DNA of 64,000 nucleotides from Acinetobacter populi (GCF_002174125.1 NZ_NEXX01000001.1:186001-250000); one strand, 5' to 3'. Positions 27,232-36,314 are shown, counted from the stretch's first letter. Made by a program: numbers and translations. The notes: a model not told the origin generated them from the sequence alone.

Positions 27232-28404
27232 TTAGCGTGTAAATCGCCCATGTTCATCGCGTTTTTGATGATTAGAGTTATTCCTCCGCCCATCAGAACG
27301 ATTACTACCACGATCGTCATAATCATCGTCGTCATTACGACTGCGACCGCGTCCATTAGAACGATTGCTGCCTCGATCATCATAATCGTCATCATTGCGG
27401 CTACGGCCACGTTCACCTGAACGGTTACTGCCTCGATCATTATAATCGTCGTCGTCATTGCGACTGCGACCGCGTCCATTGGAACGGTTGCTACCGCGAT
27501 CATCATAATCATCGTCATCATTACGACCGCGTCCATTGGAACGGTTACTGCCACGGTCATCATAATCGTCGTCGTCATTGCGACTACGGCCGCGTCCATT
27601 GGAACGATTGCTGCCACGATCGTCATAATCATCGTCGTCATTACGACTGCGACCACGGCCATTAGAACGATTGCTGCCACGGTCATCATAATCGTCGTCG
27701 TCATTGCGACTGCGGCCACGTTCACCTGAACGATTGCTGCCTCGATCATCATAATCGTCGTCATTGCGACTACGGCCGCGTCCATTGGAACGATTGCTGC
27801 CTCGATCGTCATAATCATCGTCGTCATTACGACTGCGACCACGGCCATTGGAACGATTGCTGCCTCGATCGTCATAATCGTCGTCGTCATTGCGACTACG
27901 GCCGCGTCCATTGGAACGATTGCTGCCTCGATCGTCATAATCGTCGTCGTCATTACGACTGCGACCACGGCCATTGGAACGATTGCTGCCATGATCGTCA
28001 TAATCGTCGTCGTCATTGCGACTACGGCCGCGTCCATTGGAACGATTGCTGCCACGATCGTCATAATCGTCGTCGTCATTGCGACTGCGACCACGACTAT
28101 TTACACGATGACGATCTCGATCATCCTCATCGCTACGACGATGATCATTTTTATGGCTTAATGCACCTGCTTCACGTGCTTCTTCAGATGTAAATTCATG
28201 TGCATTACCACTCGCATGTGCAGCTCGTCCAGCTTGCCGGGCTTCCTCTGAGCTAAACTCATGCGCATTGCCACTGGCATGTGCAGCCTGCCCACCCTTA
28301 CTGGCAATTTCTCTTACTCTTTCGGTATCCATACTGGCAAATCCACGATTTGAAGTATTAGATCGATTCTCTCTATCTTGATCATGATTTTCTTGAGTAG
28401 CCAT
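27232..28404 (-). CDS. KGG-motif protein with 13 tandem Asp/Arg-rich repeats
   Basis: 390 residues, almost entirely hydrophilic. The N-terminus has a stress-protein KGG motif at residues 36-38 (VREIASKGGQAAHASGNAHE) followed by two copies of AAHASGNAHEF.SEEAR. This resembles the GsiB/YciG family of bacterial hydrophilic stress proteins. From about residue 103, 13 copies of a 21-residue unit follow, with consensus GSNRSNGRGRSRNDDDDYDD plus Arg. Arg clusters alternate with Asp clusters, giving a block polyampholyte. The protein ends KRDEHGRFTR. It is expected to be disordered and soluble. Copies 6, 10, 11 and 12 have small in-frame deletions or substitutions. A role in desiccation or phase separation is inference. 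Confidence 0.85.
   Translation of the reverse strand: MATQENHDQDRENRSNTSNRGFASMDTERVREIASKGGQAAHASGNAHEFSSEEARQAGRAAHASGNAHEFTSEEAREAGALSHKNDHRRSDEDDRDRHRVNSRGRSRNDDDDYDDRGSNRSNGRGRSRNDDDDYDDHGSNRSNGRGRSRNDDDDYDDRGSNRSNGRGRSRNDDDDYDDRGSNRSNGRGRSRNDDDDYDDRGSNRSNGRGRSRNDDDYDDRGSNRSGERGRSRNDDDDYDDRGSNRSNGRGRSRNDDDDYDDRGSNRSNGRGRSRNDDDDYDDRGSNRSNGRGRNDDDDYDDRGSNRSNGRGRSRNDDDDYNDRGSNRSGERGRSRNDDDYDDRGSNRSNGRGRSRNDDDDYDDRGSNRSDGRRNNSNHQKRDEHGRFTR
27285..28097 (-). repeat. Tandem 63-bp coding repeats, 13 copies
   Basis: The period is 63 bp, with in-frame variants of 60 and 57 bp. Copies differ mostly at third codon positions. Because the unit is a multiple of three and lacks stops, another frame of the same strand is also open throughout (27225-28094), giving a spurious hydrophobic reading. 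Confidence 0.95.
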
Positions 28405-28919
28405 GATTTTATCTTCCTATGATTAGATTAATAGATTCACGTCATTGTTAACGACCTATTCAACTTAAAATAGATTTTCAGATTAAGACACCAAGCAGAT
28501 GTTTCAAGTTTTTATAATGTACCGAACATATTTTCATTTAATCATAACAGACTGTTTTTTATTGCAATATTAAAAATTTATAATTACCATTTAGACCAAA
28601 GCAATTACAGCAACTTACCTTTTTAAATACATTATTAATATGATTTTTTAATCAATAATTTTAAATAAAAGATTAAAATCTACTTTAACAACATGAATAA
28701 CTTAATAAATAAAACTTGATCCCACTTCACTTCATATAGATTAATACCAAAAATTATTTTTTCAGCTTACATATCATCATTTAATTTACAAATTACTCTA
28801 TCTATCACCAAAATTATTTACCAAGCTAATGTTATGTATCGATAATATAAAATAGGTATATTTGATAATCACTCTTTTTTACTTCATAAAATGTATTCTA
28901 AAATAATATGAGAGCTTAA
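28405..28919. other. 515-base AT-rich divergent promoter region
   Basis: No gene is seen between the KGG protein and the four-gene operon. The region is very AT-rich and must hold both promoters; none is assigned with confidence. Confidence 0.5.
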
Positions 28920-29906
28920 ATGATAAATTTTGAAACGATACTAGCTGATTTTGAGCAAGAGCAGTGTTTTTCTGCCTCGCGCCTTTCCACGACTTTAAAA
29001 CAGTTGGTTTTACAATCAACACATGTTCCTTATCCTGCCAGTGGTCAGACCTATCAACGCTGGCAAATCCTGGCAAATGTTGCAGCCACAGATCTTACGC
29101 TGGCAAAATGGTTTGAGTCTCATCTCGATGCCTTAAGTATTCTGCATGAATTGGAATATGAAGCTGATCCGCATAAGTTATGGGCCGTCTGGGCAGCCGA
29201 AGGTGGTTCCAATCCAGTCAAGTATCGTGATGGATATTGTTCTGGAATAAAACCATGGTGTTCTGGGGCAGCACTGGTGGATTATGGCTTAATGACTTAT
29301 CGGGACCACAATGATCAGTCCCAGTTATGTATTCTCGACATGCAGCAGTCCACCATCAATATTAATGATGAAGATTGGCATGCCGTAGGAATGCAGGCCA
29401 CCCAAACAGCAAAAATCAGCTTGCAACATACTGCGGTAAAAAATATCGGACAACCGCAACAATATTTAACTCGAGCTGGTTTCTGGCATGGCGCTGCCGG
29501 TGTAGCAGCCTGTTGGTATGGTGCAACTATACGTTTGGCAAGCTTTCTACAGCAGGCCTGTCAGGAAAAATCGAACCCATTTCGCATGATGTATTTGGGT
29601 AAAGTCAGCCATACACTGGCGGTAACCCGACAATACTTTAAAGATATTGCCGAGCAAATCGATCAATCCCCCGATGAAAATCACGAATTAAAAATCCGAA
29701 TCTTACGCGCTCAGACCGAACTTGCAGCACATACTGTACTGGAACAAGTCGGACAGGCATTAGGGGCAAAACCCTATTGTGAAAATGCTATTTTTGCCAG
29801 ATTAGCTGCGGATTTACCGGTTTTTATTCGCCAAAGTCATGCTGCTTTCGATCTGGAACGTATCGGTCAACTTGCCTTAGAGGAGACATCTACATGGACA
29901 CTATAA
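28920..29906 (+). CDS. Acyl-CoA dehydrogenase-like protein
   Basis: 328 residues, shorter than the usual 380. Acyl-CoA dehydrogenase features are the middle-domain substrate/FAD segment LWAVWAAEGGSNPVKYRDG and CSGAALVDYGLMTY, and C-terminal helices with LRAQTELAAHTVLEQVGQAL in the position of the FAD-contacting QVHGG-type region. The catalytic base of true dehydrogenases is not identifiable, so it may act on an unusual substrate or be non-catalytic. It starts a four-gene operon: its stop overlaps the deacetylase start by 13 bases. The ribosome site is weak (GAGAG). Confidence 0.78.
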   Translation: MINFETILADFEQEQCFSASRLSTTLKQLVLQSTHVPYPASGQTYQRWQILANVAATDLTLAKWFESHLDALSILHELEYEADPHKLWAVWAAEGGSNPVKYRDGYCSGIKPWCSGAALVDYGLMTYRDHNDQSQLCILDMQQSTININDEDWHAVGMQATQTAKISLQHTAVKNIGQPQQYLTRAGFWHGAAGVAACWYGATIRLASFLQQACQEKSNPFRMMYLGKVSHTLAVTRQYFKDIAEQIDQSPDENHELKIRILRAQTELAAHTVLEQVGQALGAKPYCENAIFARLAADLPVFIRQSHAAFDLERIGQLALEETSTWTL

Positions 29907-30679
29907 AACATGAGATTGTTGATGACCGTATCATTTATGGTAATGGCACGGATAAACAAAGCTGGCTCGACTGGAAAAACCTGTCTGAATTACCCAAACT
30001 TGATATTAGCCAGTGGGTATCTGAATATAAAAGAGTGGTTATTGTCGCCCCACATCCTGATGATGAAATTCTAGGCTGTGCAGGATTATTACAACAACTT
30101 GCGACATTCAATATAGAGATTCTTTTACTGGCCGTGACCAATGGAACGCAGAGCCATCCACAATCCAGTCGCTATTCCGCACAAGACTTAAATCATATAC
30201 GTCCACAGGAATCATTGGCTGCGTTAAATGTACTGGGTCTAGGAAATCGTGTACAACGCATCGCCCTGAATTTAGAAGATGGACAAGTGCATGCACAGCA
30301 AAAGCTGCTCTATGAGGCTTTAACAACACAGATCAGCAATGAGGATTTACTGATCTGTACCTATGCAAAAGATGGCCACCCTGATCATGAAACCACAGGA
30401 CACGTAGTACAAAGTTTTGCCGATCAACAAGGTTTGCCTTGTTATCAGGTGTTGATCTGGGCTTGGCATTGGGCCAGTCCAAATGATCCCCGCATTAACT
30501 GGCAGCAGGCATGGCAACTTATCCTTACTCCAGCTCAACTTGCGTTAAAACGTCAGGCCATTGCTTGTTTTAAAAGCCAGACCGAAGCAGATCGCAGCAC
30601 AGGCCAACCGCCTATTTTGTCAGCCTCCACCATCGAACGTATTTTACAGCCACGTGAGGTCTATCTTTATGCAGGATAA
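29894..30679 (+). CDS. PIG-L family (LmbE-like) zinc deacetylase
   Basis: 261 residues. The family removes N-acetyl groups from GlcNAc-type sugars (for example MshB in mycothiol synthesis and PIG-L in GPI anchors). The zinc motif is APHPDDEILGC near residues 52-61, with the second ligand motif DGHPDHETTGH near 159-168. There is no signal peptide, so it acts in the cytoplasm. The first 45 residues before the core are specific to this subgroup. The start overlaps the preceding gene by 13 bases, and its end overlaps the methyltransferase by 11, indicating translational coupling. Confidence 0.9.
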   Translation: MDTIKHEIVDDRIIYGNGTDKQSWLDWKNLSELPKLDISQWVSEYKRVVIVAPHPDDEILGCAGLLQQLATFNIEILLLAVTNGTQSHPQSSRYSAQDLNHIRPQESLAALNVLGLGNRVQRIALNLEDGQVHAQQKLLYEALTTQISNEDLLICTYAKDGHPDHETTGHVVQSFADQQGLPCYQVLIWAWHWASPNDPRINWQQAWQLILTPAQLALKRQAIACFKSQTEADRSTGQPPILSASTIERILQPREVYLYAG

Positions 30680-31271
30680 ATTAGCTTATTTTGATCGCCT
30701 GTATCATGAGAATACAGACCCATGGGGTTATGCCCAGCGCTGGTATGAACAGCGTAAACGGCAAATTTGTCTGGCTTTACTGTTAAAGCCAATGTACCAC
30801 CATATTCTGGAAATTGGCTGTTCTAATGGTTTTTTTAGTCAATATCTGGCTGCACATGGTCAACAACTGACTTGTATTGATGCCAATACCACTGCCATTC
30901 AACTTGCCAGCGATCGGCTGAAATCTTTTAACCATGTACAGATTTTACAAAAACAAATGCCCGAACAGTATCCGACACAAGCTTTTGATCTGATTGTTCT
31001 AAGCGAAATGGCTTATTATTTGTCGGAATCAGAATTGATTCTACTGATTAAAAAAATTCAGGCCAGTATGCAGCAGACACAAGGTACCCTTTTATGTTGT
31101 CACTGGCGACACCCTATTGCAGGTTTTGAACTCAATGGTGATCGGGTACATAAACTGATCCATCAACATTTAAAGATGCCGCATTATTTAAATTTAAATG
31201 ATCCTGATTTTCTGGTGGATATCTGGACATATGAGCAAAACAGTCTGGCACAACAAGAGGAATTAATATGA
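30669..31271 (+). CDS. Class I SAM-dependent methyltransferase (NodS-like)
   Basis: 200 residues from the ATG at 30669. A longer frame from 30561 would run inside the deacetylase gene and lacks family similarity. The SAM-binding motif I is HHILEIGCSNGFFSQYLAAH (about 41-60), followed by the acidic residue LTCIDAN and LIVLSEMAYYLSES. The N-terminus YFDRLYHENTDPWGYAQRWY resembles NodS and related N-methyltransferases of amino-sugar-containing signals. The acceptor is unknown. Its stop overlaps the glycosyltransferase start by 4 bases. Confidence 0.88.
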   Translation: MQDKLAYFDRLYHENTDPWGYAQRWYEQRKRQICLALLLKPMYHHILEIGCSNGFFSQYLAAHGQQLTCIDANTTAIQLASDRLKSFNHVQILQKQMPEQYPTQAFDLIVLSEMAYYLSESELILLIKKIQASMQQTQGTLLCCHWRHPIAGFELNGDRVHKLIHQHLKMPHYLNLNDPDFLVDIWTYEQNSLAQQEELI

Positions 31272-31921
31272 TAGGTATCGTGATTCCTGCCCATAATGAA
31301 GAAACAGATTTACCCGCTTGTCTACACGCCATGCAAATCGCCATTGATGAAATTGGCTCACTTGCCATAGACGTCCGTATTCTGGTGGTATTAGATAATT
31401 GTACCGATCAATCCTTAAATATTATTCAACAGGCGGGGATAGACTATCTACAATGTGATGCGCAATGCGTCGGTATCGCCCGTGATCTTGGTATACGTCA
31501 ATTGATTGCAACAGGCGCACAATGGATTGCCTGTACCGATGCTGATAGTCGTGTCGATCGATACTGGCTGCAACAGCAATTGCAGCATCAACCTGCCGAT
31601 GTCATCTGTGGCGTGATAGAACTGGATTGCTGGCAACACTTGAGTCAAACAGCCAGAAAAAAATATTTATCCCATTATCAGGACCGTATGGATCATCGTC
31701 ATATTCATGGTGCAAATTTAAGTTTTAGCGCGGCAGCCTATTTACAGGTCGGTGGTTTTGAAGCACTCACCTGTCATGAAGATGTAGGATTGATTCAACG
31801 CTTTTTAGATTTTGAATATCAAATCATCTGGAGCAATCTGGTTCGTGTCACCACAAGCAGCCGTTTAAATGCACGTGCACCCAATGGATTATCTTCTTTT
31901 TTAAAGCAACTTGAAGCATAG
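31268..31921 (+). CDS. Family 2 glycosyltransferase
   Basis: 217 residues, a compact GT-A fold enzyme. The motifs are IGIVIPAHNEETDLPACLHA at the N-terminus, VVLDNCTDQS, the metal-binding CTDADSRVD near residues 86-94 and HEDVGLIQRF for the catalytic-base region. No membrane segment is present, so the acceptor is probably a soluble or small molecule. It is the last gene of the operon with the acyl-CoA dehydrogenase-like, deacetylase and methyltransferase genes. Confidence 0.88.
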   Translation: MIGIVIPAHNEETDLPACLHAMQIAIDEIGSLAIDVRILVVLDNCTDQSLNIIQQAGIDYLQCDAQCVGIARDLGIRQLIATGAQWIACTDADSRVDRYWLQQQLQHQPADVICGVIELDCWQHLSQTARKKYLSHYQDRMDHRHIHGANLSFSAAAYLQVGGFEALTCHEDVGLIQRFLDFEYQIIWSNLVRVTTSSRLNARAPNGLSSFLKQLEA

Positions 31922-32212
31922 CATTATCCACATTTCTTTCATCCTCTCTACAAGTTAAAATTAAATTTTCTATTTCTGGAATAAATACTGTTATCAATAC
32001 AAAAAATATTTTACTGTTCTGAAATCCATAAATTCCAAATATCAAAATAAACCATTGTTTTTAAAATAAATTTTTAATTATTTTCAACAAAATAATATAT
32101 TACTAAAACGAATTATTTTCTATCCATGACTGCGCATTTAATGATCATTTTCACAGTTACAAAATTATTTTATTGCGTGCCAAAAAAGTGATGTACAACC
32201 CTGCAAATTGTG
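31922..32212. other. Intergenic region after the four-gene operon
   Basis: About 290 AT-rich bases without an open frame of coding character. No clear terminator for the operon is seen. Confidence 0.4.
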
Positions 32213-32319
32213 TATAATTCCGCCAAATAAAGCCTCTGTAGATTTGTAGATAGTTCTATAAACATACAGGGGTTTTTTCTATGGATAACGCTTTGGAATG
32301 GGATGCCCTGTACGTTTAA
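32213..32319 (+). promoter_or_regulatory. Attenuator-like leader with a 12-codon open frame upstream of the MFS gene
   Basis: A consensus -10 box (TATAAT, 32213-32218) precedes a hairpin with outer stem CCTCTGTA (32233-32240) / TACAGGGG (32265-32272) and inner stem TGTAGA/TCTATA, followed by six T (32273-32278). This has the form of a terminator ending a transcript of about 54 bases. Directly after it, ATG at 32281 opens a 12-codon frame (MDNALEWDALYV) with stop at 32317-32319. Its only ribosome site, AGGGG, lies in the 3' arm of the hairpin. The MFS start is 15 bases further on. No good -35 box is seen. Confidence 0.55.
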
Positions 32320-32334
32320 TGTGGTGGGACACAG

Positions 32335-33522
32335 ATGATTTTTTCCAAAACAGCATTTTTTGATACTTCAACCGATCTCAATGCACAATGTTTATCAACC
32401 CGTCTGAGCTTTTTCAGTCTGGGACTCGGTACTGCTGCCTGGGCCCCACTCATTCCATTTGCACAGCAAAGATTACATCTTAATCATGCCGACTTTGGTC
32501 TATTGCTGCTGTGTATGGGCATCGGTTCCATGCTGGCTATGCCTGTGACCGGAAAATTAATCAAATACGTTGGTTGTAAAGCGATTATTGGTCTGGCAAT
32601 CCTTGCGATTGCGCTTATTCTACCTTTATTAACGCTTTTTAATACTGCCTTACTGATGGCTGCCCTGTTGTTTGTCTTTGGTGTTGTGGTTGGTAGTCTG
32701 GGCGTTGCCATTAATTTACAGGCCGTCATGGTAGAAAAAAATAGTCCCACCAGTCTGATGTCTGGTTTTCATGGCATGTGCAGTCTAGGCGGGCTGGCGG
32801 GTGTGATGTTGGTCACTGCCTTATTGTCGATCAGCATCTCACCATTGATCAGTGCCATTGCCATCAGCGCAATGTTATTGGGTATTGGTATGATGGCAGT
32901 ACCACATTGCCTGACAGAACTTGCAGATGAAACGCCAGCAAATTCAGTAACTGAAACAAAACCGGCTCAGCGTCTGCCTAGTCCCTATATTATTTTAATG
33001 GGTATCGTGTGTTTTATTGCCTTTCTGTCCGAAGGTGCAGCAATGGACTGGAGTGGGATTTATTTAATCAGCGAATTTGGTATCAATGCCTCTTTTGCCG
33101 GTTTAGCCTACACTTTTTTTGCCATCACCATGACCATTGGACGTTTTACCGGGCAATACTGGCTAAAATTGCTGGGTGAAAAGAATATCATTAGCTATAG
33201 TGCAGCAGGCGCAGCATTAGGTCTTGGAATCATCATTGCTGCACCGCACTGGAGTGTGGCACTTCTAGGCTATGCGGTACTGGGTTTTGGCTGTTCCAAT
33301 ATTGTGCCAGTGATGTTTTCCCGTGTAGGTCGGCAAAACATTATGCCAAAAGCTGTGGCCTTATCTGTGGTGTCTACCATTGCCTATAGTGGTTCACTGA
33401 GTGGCCCTGCGCTTGTCGGCTTTTTAAGCGAAATGATTGGTCTAGGTACCGTATTTATGTTGATGGCAGTTCTACTGGTCAGCATTACTTTTTTAAATCG
33501 TTTTACGCAAGTAAAAGCCTAA
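32335..33522 (+). CDS. MFS transporter, YbjJ-like
   Basis: 395 residues with about 12 membrane segments. The N-terminal half has FSLGLGTAAWAPLIPFAQQR and the loop GSMLAMPVTGKLIKYVGCKA, with the family motif GK..K..G between helices 2 and 3. The C-terminal half has WSGIYLISEFGINASFAGLA and GFGCSNIVPVMFSRVGRQ. The overall pattern resembles the YbjJ subgroup of the major facilitator superfamily, whose substrate is not established. The start lies after the hairpin leader described above. It is convergent with otsA across a strong hairpin. Confidence 0.85.
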   Translation: MIFSKTAFFDTSTDLNAQCLSTRLSFFSLGLGTAAWAPLIPFAQQRLHLNHADFGLLLLCMGIGSMLAMPVTGKLIKYVGCKAIIGLAILAIALILPLLTLFNTALLMAALLFVFGVVVGSLGVAINLQAVMVEKNSPTSLMSGFHGMCSLGGLAGVMLVTALLSISISPLISAIAISAMLLGIGMMAVPHCLTELADETPANSVTETKPAQRLPSPYIILMGIVCFIAFLSEGAAMDWSGIYLISEFGINASFAGLAYTFFAITMTIGRFTGQYWLKLLGEKNIISYSAAGAALGLGIIIAAPHWSVALLGYAVLGFGCSNIVPVMFSRVGRQNIMPKAVALSVVSTIAYSGSLSGPALVGFLSEMIGLGTVFMLMAVLLVSITFLNRFTQVKA

Positions 33523-33554
33523 AAATTATACTTAATTACCCCTTAAATTTAAAA

Positions 33555-33580
33555 AACCAGTAACTCAACAGTTACTGGTT
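33555..33580. terminator. Terminator between MFS gene and otsA
   Basis: A perfect 11-bp stem (AACCAGTAACT / AGTTACTGGTT) with a 4-base loop and an A-run at its left side, which gives a T-run on the minus strand. Confidence 0.8.
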
Positions 33581-33662
33581 TAAGTATAAATACAATAACG
33601 ATCTGAATGATGGTGATGATGTCCTTTCAGATAACGGACAAATTTTAAATGCCACGACATCC

Positions 33663-35090
33663 TTAGAACACCATATGTGCTGCACGATGTGTAGGCTGTT
33701 TAATACAATGTTCAAACAATTGATGATGATGCATTAGATCCCACAGGAACTGATTTCGCCAGTCATTAATATCATACTGATACAACCCTTTAATTAATTG
33801 CTGATAGCGTTGTAATCGCTCTGACTTTGGTATCTCCATGGCTGTTTTTAATGCTTCGCGCATCTCCACAGCATCAAGCGGATCGACAATCAGTGCAGCT
33901 GACATCTGCTCGGCAGCACCTGCATATTTCGACAAAATCAATACACCAGGATCCAAAGGATTCTGAGCAGCAATATACTCTTTGGCAACCAGATTCATGC
34001 CATCACTTAAGGATGTTACCCAGCATATCTGTGCTGCACGATATACTCGCATTAAGGATTCATGTGCAATTACCTCTTGACGACAATCAATCGGTTGCCA
34101 ATCACCACGAGAAAATTGTTGATTGATCCGTTCCACCTGCTGGTTTAAAGCATGATTCAACGCCTGATAAGCCTCAATATCCAGACGACATGGGCAAGCA
34201 ATCTGCAAGGCTGTGAGTTGAGTCTGATAGCGTGGATATTGATTAAAAAAATCGGCCAGCGCATCAAAACGTTGGATCAGCCCTTTTGAATAATCGATAC
34301 GATCAACACCAATAATGGTTTTTTGTGTCCCTTTCTTATTCGGCATCGGCAATGCCTGCGGAGCTGCCGCTACACTTAGCTCCTGAATCGAATCGGGATG
34401 AATACCGATTGGATAACATTTTATTGTGGTCAAGTGACCTTTATAACTGATTAAATGTGCATTGATCTGCATGGCTTTTAACAAAGATGTACTAACCTGC
34501 ATACAGTTTTTCTGATCATTTTCGGTTTGTAAACCAATCACATCATAATCGTGCAAATCCTCAATCAATGCAGTCGCACGAGGTAACACTTGCCAAATAT
34601 CAGCCGGTGCAAAAGGAATATGCAGGAAAAAACCAATCTTGTTCTGCATACCTAGTTCGCGGCAATAGCGAGCCATACTGAAAAAATGATAATCATGAAT
34701 CCATATTACATCATCAGGTTCAGCAATTTGCGCAAGTTTCTGTGCAAATAAATAATTCACCTGCTGATAGGCTTCATATTCATCTTGTTTAAATCTGATC
34801 AAATCCGCTCGATCATGCATGGCAGGCCAAAGTGTATTATTAGCAAAACCACAATAATATTTTTGGTAATGGGAGCGTTGCAAGGCGCAGGTAATATAAT
34901 CTACCTGATCACACTCGATATGATCAAAAGCCGGTAGCTGACCATCATCAACCTGCTCACCGTTCCAGCCAAGCCATACGCCACCAATTTCATTTAAAGC
35001 ATCATGAAGTGCTACAGCCAAACCACCAGCAGAAGGCTGATCAGGATGTGGCAAACTCACCCGATTCGATACCACAATTAACTTAGACAT
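33663..35090 (-). CDS. otsA: Trehalose-6-phosphate synthase
   Basis: 475 residues, the family's usual length. OtsA (GT20) joins UDP-glucose and glucose-6-phosphate. The motifs are LIVVSNRVSLPH at the N-terminus, AGGLAVALHDAL, VWIHDYHFFSM, the FLHIPFAPADIWQVLPR segment, GVDRIDYSKGL and the donor-binding TSLSDGMNLVAKEYIAAQ near the C-terminus. Trehalose protects against osmotic stress and drying. The start overlaps the end of otsB by 13 bases, so the pair is translationally coupled in the order otsB-otsA. Confidence 0.97.
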   Translation of the reverse strand: MSKLIVVSNRVSLPHPDQPSAGGLAVALHDALNEIGGVWLGWNGEQVDDGQLPAFDHIECDQVDYITCALQRSHYQKYYCGFANNTLWPAMHDRADLIRFKQDEYEAYQQVNYLFAQKLAQIAEPDDVIWIHDYHFFSMARYCRELGMQNKIGFFLHIPFAPADIWQVLPRATALIEDLHDYDVIGLQTENDQKNCMQVSTSLLKAMQINAHLISYKGHLTTIKCYPIGIHPDSIQELSVAAAPQALPMPNKKGTQKTIIGVDRIDYSKGLIQRFDALADFFNQYPRYQTQLTALQIACPCRLDIEAYQALNHALNQQVERINQQFSRGDWQPIDCRQEVIAHESLMRVYRAAQICWVTSLSDGMNLVAKEYIAAQNPLDPGVLILSKYAGAAEQMSAALIVDPLDAVEMREALKTAMEIPKSERLQRYQQLIKGLYQYDINDWRNQFLWDLMHHHQLFEHCIKQPTHRAAHMVF

Positions 35091-35926
35091 AGTGATTCTC
35101 CATCTGTCGTTTGAGATTTTTTATCCGAGGTATGCAGAATTTCTGAAAATGATGTCAAAAAATCTGCAACTTTTTTAATATTCTCAAGCCGGAATCTGGC
35201 ATGAGTTTTTCCTTGTCCAACTTTTATACTGATACCGTCCAGCTTATTTATTTTTATAAATCCTGTTTCATCGGTTAGATCATCTCCGATAAAAATAGGA
35301 AGTACAGAAACCATATTTAAATGATTTAAAATGGTTTGAATGGCCTCACCTTTATCGGCCTGTTTTGGTAAAAGCTCGAGCACATATTTTCCCTGATTTA
35401 ATTTTAAAGCAGGATAATGCTGCCTAAGCTCGTGCATAATCTGTTGTGCAATTTCGGCCAGCTGCGGATATTGTCGATAATGCAATGCCACTGAATATTT
35501 TTTATTTTCAATAAGAAGTTCAGGATAAGGCAGACACATCATTTTTAATTGTTGTTGTAATTTTAGAAAATCTATTGTGTGCACATCACTTTGCAAAACC
35601 ATATCTTGATCCAGACAAATTTCCAGCCCATGTGTCCCTGCAATGGGCAATACCATCGGACTAAAAAGACGTTGGGCGACCTCTACTGAACGCCCAGTCA
35701 CAGCAATAACTGGCACTTTATGCTGTCGAATGCTCTGAATCACCTCAAGTGTATGCTGCGGAATAAAGGTATCTTCAGGATCGATCTGAAAATCTGCCAA
35801 GGTCCCATCAATATCAAGAAATAAACAATAATGCTTTTCTTTGCTCACAATAAAATGCGCCAGTTCTTTTGCTGAACTGTAATATAAATCAGAAGATTGA
35901 ATATTTTTAACATGATGATTATCCAT
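35078..35926 (-). CDS. otsB: Trehalose-6-phosphate phosphatase
   Basis: 282 residues. It belongs to the HAD superfamily with the catalytic DIDGTLADF near residues 38-46, AVTGRSVEVAQ as motif II and FIGDDLTDETGF as motif IV. It removes the phosphate from the OtsA product to release trehalose. The first 30 residues and last 25 are hydrophilic extensions. The ATG has GGATT about 7 bases upstream. It is the first gene of the otsBA operon. Confidence 0.95.
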   Translation of the reverse strand: MDNHHVKNIQSSDLYYSSAKELAHFIVSKEKHYCLFLDIDGTLADFQIDPEDTFIPQHTLEVIQSIRQHKVPVIAVTGRSVEVAQRLFSPMVLPIAGTHGLEICLDQDMVLQSDVHTIDFLKLQQQLKMMCLPYPELLIENKKYSVALHYRQYPQLAEIAQQIMHELRQHYPALKLNQGKYVLELLPKQADKGEAIQTILNHLNMVSVLPIFIGDDLTDETGFIKINKLDGISIKVGQGKTHARFRLENIKKVADFLTSFSEILHTSDKKSQTTDGESLCLS

Positions 35927-36314
35927 TATTAGAATCCTGCTTAAAACGTTATTTATAATAATTATATTAATCAGCGCAGTATTTCAATTGGACTTACCAT
36001 TAAAACAACATAAACACAAGCAACATTACATCCTCACATTTTGAAATATATTTATCAATTTGTGACATAATGAATATCCAATGTATTGTTATTTTAAATA
36101 ATATTTACAATCTAACTGATATAATATATTTTAATTTGTAATAAAAAATATAACTTATAATGTTTAATTCCAAATCCAAACCTTATAATATATTATTAAA
36201 TCAATAACATATAAAATTATTCAGTTTATTTTTATTTCATATCTTATAAATATTTATTTTGTAATAAAAAAACCGCTTTTCAATAAAAGCGGTTCTTGTC
36301 AAACTTAAGTAAAA
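35927..36314. other. AT-rich otsB promoter region with the fba terminator
   Basis: 388 bases without a gene. The otsBA promoter must lie near 35940-36100 but is not assigned. At 36271-36294 a 10-bp perfect stem (AACCGCTTTT / AAAAGCGGTT, 4-base loop) followed on the minus strand by a T-run is the terminator of fba. Confidence 0.75.

Noticed and set aside
27225-28094. 289-codon frame on the minus strand overlapping the KGG repeat protein
   Set aside because: It arises because the 63-bp repeat has no stops in this frame. Codon use favours the Asp/Arg frame, which has the start and the non-repetitive N-terminus.
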